Positions 1 to 5,684 are shown, numbered from the stretch's first letter. The stretch is DNA of 6,258 nucleotides from CAZSVE01 sp964610175 (GCA_964610175.1 CAZSVE010000123.1:1-6258); one strand, 5' to 3'. Notes: a model not told the origin generated them from the letters alone. Numbers and translations are program-made.

Positions 1-83
1 AACAAATAATTTTTGATCCCCAAAAAATACACCAAAATTTCTCAGTGAATTTAATGATATTTCAGTAAGCTGTGTTTGTTTAT

Positions 84-121
84 GTCAAATACCGACCCAC
101 AAATTTTTTTGAGGAGGCCAA
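84..121 (+). repeat. Short dispersed repeat, copy 1
   Basis: This segment matches 3405-3440 in the same orientation. The shared core is ACCCACA, then A or G, ATTTTTT, GA-GA and GCCAA, with mismatches mainly in the first third and two single-base length differences. Both copies lie in non-coding DNA, and together they bracket the methyltransferase-lyase gene and the RAYT relic. The similarity is partly driven by the T run, but ACCCACA and GCCAA on either side make chance less likely. It is probably a member of an interspersed repeat family in this genome (inference). Confidence 0.5.
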
Positions 122-160
122 TTTCCTGGCAGACTCTTTTGCCATGAATCCAGGGGGGAG

Positions 161-192
161 ATCGTTCTAGCGAAGCTTCGCCTCGAACCGAT
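161..192. repeat. Imperfect 32-nt palindrome, REP-like
   Basis: A perfect 12-bp palindrome, GCGAAGCTTCGC (170-181), is embedded in outer arms ATCGTTC (161-167) and GAACCGAT (185-192). The outer arms pair over 7 bp with one bulged C at 189. The two stem parts are separated by a small internal loop (TA versus CTC). GGAG (157-160) directly precedes the structure. REP palindromes served by RAYT transposases typically carry a GTAG or GGAG tetranucleotide at the 5' foot, and a RAYT relic is present in this window, so a REP-like unit is possible. It could equally be a leader hairpin or an operator. Confidence 0.45.
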
Positions 193-314
193 GAAGCAGA
201 TTGAGTCTTGGTAAGGTGGAATTGGTGCCTTGTAAAACTTGATCCAAGTGTGAAGCTGAGCGGGAAATAAACAAAGTAATCCAGCCTGGTCTCGGTTGGA
301 GCGAAGCGTTGGCG

Positions 315-470
315 CTACTTTGTGGATGGAAGCTTCTTGATTCCCGTCGCGTATTCGATCTGGGTGATTCGATCGACCACGCGAGCGTTCATCTCACTTA
401 CTGCCTGAAGCGTGACATTGGCCATCTCTTTTTTCAGGGTCTCCTCGCGCATTTCCAGCTTATTTCCCAT
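315..470 (-). CDS. Possible small minus-strand ORF, function unknown
   Basis: From the ATG at 470 this frame gives 51 residues; a TTG at 506 would extend it to 63. The product is charged and probably helical (it begins MGNKLEMREETLKKEM), with no Cys after the ATG and no recognised domain. In its favour, first codon positions are purine-rich, second positions are AT-rich and third positions are fairly G/C-rich, as in real genes, whereas the overlapping plus frame looks random. Against it are its short length and the absence of a clear ribosome binding site. If real, it is divergent from the methyltransferase-lyase gene, with the inverted repeat at 512-541 in the shared upstream gap. It may also be a decayed gene fragment. 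Confidence 0.25.
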   Translation of the reverse strand: MGNKLEMREETLKKEMANVTLQAVSEMNARVVDRITQIEYATGIKKLPSTK

Positions 471-511
471 ACAGATAACGCACCGTTCATCGGGCTTGCC
501 CAACAAACGGA

Positions 512-541
512 TAGATTGTGGCTCGTTCCTCGCACAATCTA
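512..541. promoter_or_regulatory. Perfect 9-bp inverted repeat, candidate operator
   Basis: TAGATTGTG (512-520) and CACAATCTA (533-541) are exact reverse complements separated by 12 nt. The half-site centres are 21 bp apart, about two helical turns, as expected for a dimeric DNA-binding protein. The repeat ends 19 nt before the ATG at 561 and lies just upstream of the possible minus-strand ORF, so it could serve a divergent promoter. It could also fold as a leader hairpin. If the TTG at 309 were the true start, this would fall inside coding sequence, which is one reason to prefer 561. Confidence 0.45.
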
Positions 542-560
542 CCCTTACTCGTTACACAAT

Positions 561-2927
561 ATGATCGATACAAAAACCTTCGATATCTGTGGTTACGAAA
601 TTTCTCTATTGTCTCATTCCGAAATGTGGATGCCTTGTAGCGCCGTGGAAATGATGACATTCCTCAAGGAGGCCAATCATCTGGGGGGGCTGGGGGATCT
701 TCGTGTCCTGGACATGGGAACCGGTTCCGGAGTTGTCGGCATCCTATGTGGACTGATGGGCGCCGGGACGATCACACTAAGCGATTACAACCGTTTTTTC
801 GTAGAACAGGCGTCGAAGAATGCACGGTTGAACGATTTGAGTGTCCGAAGCATCGTAGGCGACCGATTCGGCGCTTTTCAGGAGGGACAGGACGAATACG
901 ATCTCATTATCAGTAATCCCCCGGTCCAGCCGTGGCTGCATACCGATATCAATCGGACAATGGAAAGGGCCGGTGCGGCCGACTGGAACGAGGCGGGCGA
1001 GAACGGTCGTATGGTCTTGGATGCCCTCATCGAGGAATCGGACAAATACCTGTCGGTAAACAGCGCACTGATCACCAGCTGCTCGACCCGCCATGGCCAT
1101 CGGCAAACGATCCGGCTCATGGAGAAACACTGGAAGGGGAACTGGGAAACGATTTACGCCGCCGAACACGCCTGCGACCCCGACTATCACGGACCCTATA
1201 TGCCCACTTGGCGGGCCATGCAGGCCGAGGATGGCGATCTACGCATCTATCGGATCGATACGCGCCAGCGCCGATTTGCCCCCTGGACGGACCCCGATGG
1301 AACCCCTGTCCTCCTCGCCACGGACAAGGTCAAGGGCAAGAAAATACCGGTCTGGTTCATCCGGACGGCGCGAGGTTGGCGGATTACGGATACCGAGGGC
1401 AATACCCTCCGGGAGGTGGGCAAGCATCACCCGGACGTGCCGGGCCCGGCCATCGATGATCGCTGGTACTACACCTATTACTTGATTCGCGCCCGAAAGC
1501 GCCGGGAAACCGATGCCCTGGGGACGCTTTCTATCTCCACCGACGTCTATTACGGCATCCACACCGAGCGCGCCCGTCGAAATTTCGCCATCTCCCGTGA
1601 AACCATCGGTCACTGGCGGCCCTATATCGCTTCTCTGGCCAAGGTCAAGAAGGCCGCGGCGCTCGCCAACGCCGATATCGGCACAATTCCGCAGCCCGTC
1701 AGTGAGGCCATTTGCGCCGCCGCCGATGAGGTCGTAGCGGGCAAGATAGAGGCCCGCCATTTCCCCATCTGCATGATCCAGGGCGGCGGCGGTACCTCCA
1801 CCAACATGAATCTCAACGAGGTGCTGGCCAACCGAGCCAGCGAGATCCTCACCGGACGCAAGGGCTACGACGCCATCCATCCCAACGATCATGTCAACTA
1901 CGGCCAGTCGACCAGCGATGTAATCGTGACCGGACTGAACCTCGCCCTACACCTGGAACTCATCGATCTTATCGTTGCTCTGCAGATACTCGAGGCCGTG
2001 CTGGAAAGCAAAATGGCGAATACTAAAGGTGTCGTCAAGGTATCCAGGACATGCCTCAAGGATGCCGTACCCATTACCCTGGGCCAAGAGTTCAGCGCCT
2101 ATCTCGCCGCCATCCAACGGAGCATCCGTTTATTGAAACAATACGCTTACGAGTGCCTGGATGTTCCCCTGGGTGGAACCGTGGTGGGCACAAGCCTTGG
2201 GGTCAACGCCGAATACCTGGAGCGACTCTATCCCCATCTGGCGAAAGTCACTGGCTTGGCAGTGCGCCGAAATACGAACTTCTTCGACGTCCTGCAAAAC
2301 GGCGATCAGTTCATCCAGATATCCGGGGCATTGAAGTCCACCGCAGCGTTGCTCTCCAAGATGGCCACCGATCTCCGTATCCTTTCCAGCGGCAATGGCG
2401 AAATGATATTGCCGGCGGTACAGGCGGGTTCGTCCTTCATGCCGGGCAAGGTCAATCCGGTGCTTCCCGAACTGATCAACCAAGTGGCCTATCTGGTGTA
2501 CGGCAACGATGTAACCGTCGCCATGGCGGTGGAGGCCGGAGAACTCAATCTCAATGTCTGGTCCGCCATCATCGCCAAGTCCCTGTTCGAATCGTGCCGA
2601 ACCATGGCCGAGGCCGTGCCCATCTTCGCCAGGCGTTGTATCGATGGCATCGTAATCGACGAAGCTCTGTGCCGGAAAAATGCCGAGAACAGTCTGTCGA
2701 ACTCTTCGGTCATCGCCATGGTGTTCGGGTACAAAGCAGGCGCGAAGGTGGCCAGGCTGGCGGAAGAACAGGGGATATCCATCCGGGAGGCCGCCGTTCG
2801 GCTGGCGATTCTGCCGGACTCCCTCGCCGACGAACTGCTGGACCCCATGACGCTCACCGACGTGGCCAAGAGCGCCGAGGCTATCCGGCGCGTAATGGCA
2901 TGGCGAAAATCGAAAAGTGAGGAGTGA
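561..2927 (+). CDS. Fused SAM methyltransferase / aspartase-fumarase family lyase
   Basis: The start chosen is ATG 561 (788 aa). The frame is open to TTG 309 (872 aa, GGAG 7 nt upstream), but those 84 residues look non-coding; neither start is certain. Numbering here is from TTG 309. Residues ~85-310 and ~384-398 form a class I methyltransferase: motif I VLDMGTGSG (133-141), acidic D159, GD at 184-185, and NPPVQPW (203-209), an NPPY-like motif lacking the usual aromatic at position four. Residues ~310-383 form an extra segment before the last strand. Residues ~402-872 are a full-length aspartase/fumarase domain: start like E. coli AspA (DVYYGIHTERA), QGGGGTSTNMN (491-501, T496), HPNDHVNYGQSTSD (524-537), SRTCLKD (579-585), and signature GSSFMPGKVNP (707-717, with catalytic S708, K714, N716). 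The family eliminates amines or water from C4 dicarboxylates through a fumarate-type product. Positions normally Asn and His/Gln are S536 and C582. No in-frame ATG lies between residues 304 and 489, so this is a true fusion. The substrates of both halves are unknown. Confidence 0.9.
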   Translation: MIDTKTFDICGYEISLLSHSEMWMPCSAVEMMTFLKEANHLGGLGDLRVLDMGTGSGVVGILCGLMGAGTITLSDYNRFFVEQASKNARLNDLSVRSIVGDRFGAFQEGQDEYDLIISNPPVQPWLHTDINRTMERAGAADWNEAGENGRMVLDALIEESDKYLSVNSALITSCSTRHGHRQTIRLMEKHWKGNWETIYAAEHACDPDYHGPYMPTWRAMQAEDGDLRIYRIDTRQRRFAPWTDPDGTPVLLATDKVKGKKIPVWFIRTARGWRITDTEGNTLREVGKHHPDVPGPAIDDRWYYTYYLIRARKRRETDALGTLSISTDVYYGIHTERARRNFAISRETIGHWRPYIASLAKVKKAAALANADIGTIPQPVSEAICAAADEVVAGKIEARHFPICMIQGGGGTSTNMNLNEVLANRASEILTGRKGYDAIHPNDHVNYGQSTSDVIVTGLNLALHLELIDLIVALQILEAVLESKMANTKGVVKVSRTCLKDAVPITLGQEFSAYLAAIQRSIRLLKQYAYECLDVPLGGTVVGTSLGVNAEYLERLYPHLAKVTGLAVRRNTNFFDVLQNGDQFIQISGALKSTAALLSKMATDLRILSSGNGEMILPAVQAGSSFMPGKVNPVLPELINQVAYLVYGNDVTVAMAVEAGELNLNVWSAIIAKSLFESCRTMAEAVPIFARRCIDGIVIDEALCRKNAENSLSNSSVIAMVFGYKAGAKVARLAEEQGISIREAAVRLAILPDSLADELLDPMTLTDVAKSAEAIRRVMAWRKSKSEE

Positions 2928-3017
2928 TTAGCACATTACCTGTTGGACGAAGCCGCTACGCGGAGAAGGGGCAGCGCCATCCGATAAAAAAATCTAAAAC
3001 AGCAAACTTGGACAAAG
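2928..3017. other. Short intergenic segment after the fusion gene
   Basis: About 90 bp separate the lyase stop from the left end of the RAYT remnant. A 4-bp stem CCGC/GCGG (2953-2963) is present but no U-tract follows, so I do not call a terminator. The run of seven A residues at 2986-2992 has no paired stem. How transcription of the fusion gene ends is not visible. Confidence 0.4.
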
Positions 3018-3040
3018 GGGTCAGGTCTTTTCTTTTTCCT
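3018..3040 (+). repeat. Left terminal inverted repeat of RAYT remnant
   Basis: This reads GGGTCAGGTCTTTTC followed by TTTTTCCT. It pairs with 3264-3286, with mismatches at four positions (two adjacent near the outer end). The pyrimidine-rich strand lies on the + side here and the purine-rich partner at the right end. Confidence 0.6.
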
Positions 3041-3062
3041 ACCTTCAGCTATACCGCCAATC

Positions 3063-3236
3063 ATGACTAGACCACTCCGACTGGAATTCGAAGGCGCTCT
3101 TTACCACGTCACCTCACGAGGAGACGGACGAGAGGAGATTTATCCATCGGACGAGGACCGAGAAAAATTTCTTTCCATTCACTGGAACGATGTGGCGTAT
3201 CGGTCGATATGTCCGAGCACCGTCTGGTGCCGATGA
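3063..3236 (+). pseudogene. Truncated RAYT / TnpA_REP transposase (Y1 family)
   Basis: The frame from ATG 3063 gives 57 residues and begins MTRPLRLEFEGALYHVTSRG, the typical N-terminus of REP-associated tyrosine transposases (Y1/HUH single-strand transposases of the IS200/IS605 superfamily). The family match continues to about residue 40 (EIYPSDEDREKFL) and then fails: residues 41-57 do not follow the family. The HUH histidine pair (usually in a NHYHLL-like motif) and the catalytic tyrosine helix are absent, so the product cannot be an active transposase. A second short frame, 3209-3307, contains KFGGKAKGKTRP and overlaps the right end; it may be residual C-terminal coding sequence in another frame, but I cannot show this. 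Intact family members nick and move REP palindromes. Confidence 0.75.
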
Positions 3237-3263
3237 AGTATATGGATGCCAAGTTCGGGGGAA

Positions 3264-3286
3264 AGGCAAAAGGAAAGACTCGACCC
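3264..3286 (+). repeat. Right terminal inverted repeat of RAYT remnant
   Basis: This reads AGGCAAAAGGAAAGACTCGA followed by CCC. Its reverse complement matches the left end 3018-3040 at 19 of 23 positions. Confidence 0.6.
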
Positions 3287-3363
3287 TGTCTTCTTCGCGT
3301 CCCGTAGGGCGAAGGCCGCTCCGAAGGACTCGTCCACAAGTCCACAGGGCTTTCTCGACCGAT

Positions 3364-3412
3364 AATTTACCTACCCCCCTTCGCACCCTAAACACTATTG
3401 GGATGGTAAATT
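3364..3412. repeat. Inverted repeat next to dispersed repeat copy 2
   Basis: AATTTACC (3364-3371) pairs exactly with GGTAAATT (3405-3412). After a 2x2 mismatch, CCC (3374-3376) pairs with GGG (3400-3402), leaving a 23-nt loop. The right arm overlaps the start of the dispersed repeat copy at 3405-3440, so the arms may be the end of a larger repeat unit. No U-tract follows directly, so it is not a standard intrinsic terminator. Confidence 0.35.
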
Positions 3413-3440
3413 TCTACCCACAGATTTTTTGAAGAGCCAA
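3405..3440 (+). repeat. Short dispersed repeat, copy 2
   Basis: This is the direct-orientation partner of 84-121, sharing ACCCACA, a T run, GA-GA and GCCAA. It lies between the RAYT remnant and the hydrolase operon. The two copies flank the whole methyltransferase-lyase plus RAYT segment. Confidence 0.5.
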
Positions 3441-3636
3441 AAAATTGCATTTTTCACCACCTGCCAATGGACATTACGGCCTTTCGGGAGTACCAGCCTA
3501 GCCCGGTTAAGAGTAAGGATCCTTTACGAATTTATCGCTTCCCGGTTTCCATGCCAGGAACTCCGCTGTATTCTTCACGCAGCGTTACGCCTTTCACGGC
3601 ACATACTCTTCAACCAGCACAACAAAGAGGGCAATC
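3441..3636. other. Upstream region of hydrolase operon
   Basis: This ~200-bp stretch should hold the promoter of the hydrolase pair. The reading frames across it on both strands look random in composition. I tested obvious candidates such as TTGCAT (3445-3450) and found no matching -10 hexamer at 16-18 bp, so no promoter is called. The ribosome binding site near its end is listed separately. Confidence 0.4.
3626..3631 (+). promoter_or_regulatory. Ribosome binding site, MetX-like gene
   Basis: AGAGGG lies 5 nt before ATG 3637. It fixes this start over the out-of-frame upstream ATG codons, and the start gives a complete signal peptide. Confidence 0.6.
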
Positions 3637-4824
3637 ATGAAGATCTTCAGACCATCGGCAATTCTGCTCATCATCGCCGGGTTCCTGGGCCCTGCCTCGA
3701 CCATGGCCTTCGACGGCATCGTGCAAAAACAGCGATTCGAGATGCCGAGCTACACCACGGTCGGTGGCAAGACCCTCCACAAGGTGCGCATTGGCTGGGA
3801 AAGCTACGGTACCCTCGACGAGGCCGGGGACAATGCCATCCTCATCACCCATTCCTATACCGGAACCAGTCATGCCGCCGGCGTCTATTCCATGGATGAC
3901 GACCGCCCCGGCTACTGGGATTCCATCATCGGCCCCGGCAAGGTACTCGATACCGACAAATACTTCGTGATCGCCTCGGATACCCTGATAAACCTCAATG
4001 CCCACGACCCCAACGTGATCACCACGGGCCCGGCTAGCATCGACCCCGCCACCGGGAAACCCTACGGCATGGGATTTCCCCTGGTCACCATCCGCGACTT
4101 CATCCATGTGCAAAAGGCGCTCATGGATAGTCTGGGCATTACCTCCCTGCAGGCGGTCATGGGGGCCTCCATGGGGGCCTTGCAGGCCATCGAATGGGCG
4201 GTCGCCTATCCCCATATGGTAAAAAGGATCATCCCGGTCATCGGCGCCGGCGAAGTCAACGCCTTCCTCATCGGACACCTCGATATCTGGACGGCACCCA
4301 TTCGGCTCGATCCCAAGTGGAACGGCGGCGATTACTACGACTCCGAGCCGCCCAGGGACGGACTTCGGGAGACCATGAAGATAATCACCCTGCTCGCCAG
4401 GCACTGGGAATGGACCGATGAGACCTTCGGTCGCGCCTGGGCCGAGGACGACAAGGACCCGGCAAAGGCATTCGAAAACAAATACGAAATCCAGGTGGTC
4501 CTGGATGATATCGCCAGGAAGCGGGCCGAAAACGCCGACGCCAACCATTTCCTCTATCTCGCCAAGGCCAATCAGAATTTCATCGCCGGCCATGGCAAGT
4601 CCCTGGCGGAGGGCCTTGCCGCCATCGAATCTCCGGCCCTATTCATCTACGCCGAAGACGATCTGCTATTCTTTCCGGAACAGATCCTGCAAACCAAGGC
4701 ACTCATCGAGGCCGACGGAACGCCCGCCGAATACGTGGAACTCAGCGGCAAGCTGGGACACGTAGACGGGGTGATCTCCATTCAACAAGCCACCGAGGCC
4801 ATCACGAGGTTCCTGGCAAAATGA
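3637..4824 (+). CDS. Predicted exported MetX-like alpha/beta hydrolase
   Basis: The 395-residue product belongs to the alpha/beta hydrolase fold and is closest to homoserine O-acetyltransferase (MetX). MetX-like blocks are THSYTGTSHAAG (71-82), IIGPGKVLDTDKYFVI (97-112), GPASIDPATGKPYGMGFP (131-148), TIRD (151-154), and nucleophile elbow GASMGALQAIEW (176-187). The likely triad is S178, D342 (in EDDLLFFPEQ) and H375 (in LGHVDG). Residues 1-24 form a Sec signal peptide: basic K2/R5, hydrophobic AILLIIAGFLG, and cleavage expected after STMA. Classical MetX is cytosolic and has GHD after the last strand; here it is GHV. A secreted ester/thioester hydrolase or acyltransferase is therefore more likely than methionine biosynthesis, since acetyl-CoA is not expected outside the cytoplasm. 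The gene's last bases overlap the next start (ATGA). The substrate is unknown. Confidence 0.9.
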   Translation: MKIFRPSAILLIIAGFLGPASTMAFDGIVQKQRFEMPSYTTVGGKTLHKVRIGWESYGTLDEAGDNAILITHSYTGTSHAAGVYSMDDDRPGYWDSIIGPGKVLDTDKYFVIASDTLINLNAHDPNVITTGPASIDPATGKPYGMGFPLVTIRDFIHVQKALMDSLGITSLQAVMGASMGALQAIEWAVAYPHMVKRIIPVIGAGEVNAFLIGHLDIWTAPIRLDPKWNGGDYYDSEPPRDGLRETMKIITLLARHWEWTDETFGRAWAEDDKDPAKAFENKYEIQVVLDDIARKRAENADANHFLYLAKANQNFIAGHGKSLAEGLAAIESPALFIYAEDDLLFFPEQILQTKALIEADGTPAEYVELSGKLGHVDGVISIQQATEAITRFLAK

Positions 4825-5684
4825 ACATACCCGAAAGACAAATCACCTTCACCTGTCGCGACGGACTCTCGCTGTTTTGTCGTGACCTCGGCCCGCAGTC
4901 TCCCGATACCACCCCGGTACTATGCCTGCCGGGACTCACCAGAAATTCCAAGGACTTCATCCCGCTGGCCCAGCGCCATGGAAATATCCGCCGTTTCCTT
5001 TGTCCCGACCTTCGCGGACGCGGCCTCTCGGAGCCCGACAGCGACTACATCCGTTACTATCCCCTTACCTACGTGGAGGATATGTGGGAACTCCTGGCGC
5101 ATCTTGGCATCCCGAAGGTCGTCATCATCGGCACCTCCCTGGGCGGACTGATGGCCATGATCATGGCCAATGCTCGCCCGGAGGCGATATCCGGCATCGT
5201 CCTGAACGATGTCGGGCCGGACGTCAATCACGAGGGACTTCGAAGGGTATACGAATATGTCGGTCTGTTGCCCAAGGTGAACGACTGGGCCGAGGCCGTG
5301 CGTCAAGCCAGGGAGGTCTATGAAATCGCACTGCCGGATCTCGATGAAAAGACATGGCTCGAATTCACCAGACGCCAATATCGGGAAGACGAAAACGGCA
5401 TTCCGCGACTCGAATACGATCACGCCATCGGCACGGCCCTGCGCGAGATGGGCGGCGTTCCCATGGACCTTTGGGCGCTCTTCGAAGGCTTGCGGGATCA
5501 TCCCGTCGTTGCCTTGCGGGGCATCATTTCGGACATCCTGACCCAGGAAACCTTCGACAAGATGGCCGAGGTCAAACCAGACCTCGTGCGCGTCACCGTC
5601 TCCAATCGTGGCCACGTGCCGTTGCTCGATGAACCGGAATCCACCGCCGTCATCGATGCATTCCTGGCCGAGGAGTCCCGATGA
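4821..5684 (+). CDS. Cytoplasmic alpha/beta hydrolase
   Basis: The 287-residue product is a compact alpha/beta hydrolase of the general esterase/lactonase/C-C hydrolase type. Visible motifs are oxyanion-loop LPGLTRNSKDF (36-46), DLRGRGLSEP (63-72), nucleophile elbow GTSLGG (104-109, S106), strand-7 acid RGIISDIL (233-240, D238) and RGHVPLLDEP (263-272, H265), so the Ser-Asp-His triad is complete. The lid region is roughly residues 135-220. There is no signal peptide or membrane segment. The ATG overlaps the stop of the preceding gene as ATGA, and GAGG lies 11 nt upstream, so translation is probably coupled to the exported hydrolase. Two alpha/beta hydrolases, one exported and one cytosolic, could handle successive products of one imported ester or lactone, but that is inference. 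Motifs alone do not give a substrate. Confidence 0.88.
   Translation: MNIPERQITFTCRDGLSLFCRDLGPQSPDTTPVLCLPGLTRNSKDFIPLAQRHGNIRRFLCPDLRGRGLSEPDSDYIRYYPLTYVEDMWELLAHLGIPKVVIIGTSLGGLMAMIMANARPEAISGIVLNDVGPDVNHEGLRRVYEYVGLLPKVNDWAEAVRQAREVYEIALPDLDEKTWLEFTRRQYREDENGIPRLEYDHAIGTALREMGGVPMDLWALFEGLRDHPVVALRGIISDILTQETFDKMAEVKPDLVRVTVSNRGHVPLLDEPESTAVIDAFLAEESR

Larger units (their letters stand above)
1..308. other. AT-rich gene-free upstream region
   Basis: No convincing coding sequence is visible on either strand here. The first ~110 bases are strongly A/T-rich, with several A and T runs, and then composition rises toward the genome average. Three things stand out: a copy of a short dispersed repeat (84-121), a 32-nt imperfect palindrome (161-192), and a GGAG at 298-301 placed 7 nt before a TTG codon at 309. 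That TTG opens the longest version of the methyltransferase-lyase frame; an in-frame TGA lies at 240. I looked for a -35/-10 pair and found none I would defend. Confidence 0.6.
3018..3286 (+). mobile_element. MITE-like remnant of a RAYT (REP-associated) element
   Basis: The element is bounded by imperfect terminal inverted repeats: 3018-3040 matches the reverse complement of 3264-3286 at 19 of 23 positions without gaps. The left end (GGGGTCAGGTCTTTTC) has the look of sequences often found upstream of RAYT genes. Between the ends is a 57-codon frame whose first ~40 residues are a RAYT N-terminus. A full RAYT gene is several times longer, so the middle and end have been lost. The result resembles a non-autonomous internally deleted derivative. 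I see no target-site duplication; RAYT elements are not expected to make one. Confidence 0.65.

Noticed and set aside
84..121. CRISPR or tandem repeat array based on the ACCCACA repeat
   Set aside because: Only two copies more than 3 kb apart are present, with no regular spacing.
777..1892. Long minus-strand frames antisense to the fusion gene (777-1190, 1239-1892)
   Set aside because: They lie opposite strongly conserved methyltransferase and lyase motifs, and their residue composition is typical of GC-rich shadow frames.
2953..2963. Terminator after the fusion gene
   Set aside because: The stem is only 4 bp and no U-tract follows it.
3109..3432. Overlapping small frames on both strands across the RAYT remnant
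   Set aside because: They use frames other than the recognisable transposase frame and have no family resemblance.
3429..3899. Plus-strand frame of 156 codons upstream of and into the MetX-like gene
   Set aside because: Its second half is an out-of-frame reading of the MetX-like gene and its first half spans repeat-derived non-coding DNA; there is no domain and no ribosome binding site.
3637..4824. Annotation as metX in methionine biosynthesis
   Set aside because: The signal peptide and the altered C-terminal histidine motif argue against a cytosolic homoserine acetyltransferase, and no methionine genes are nearby.
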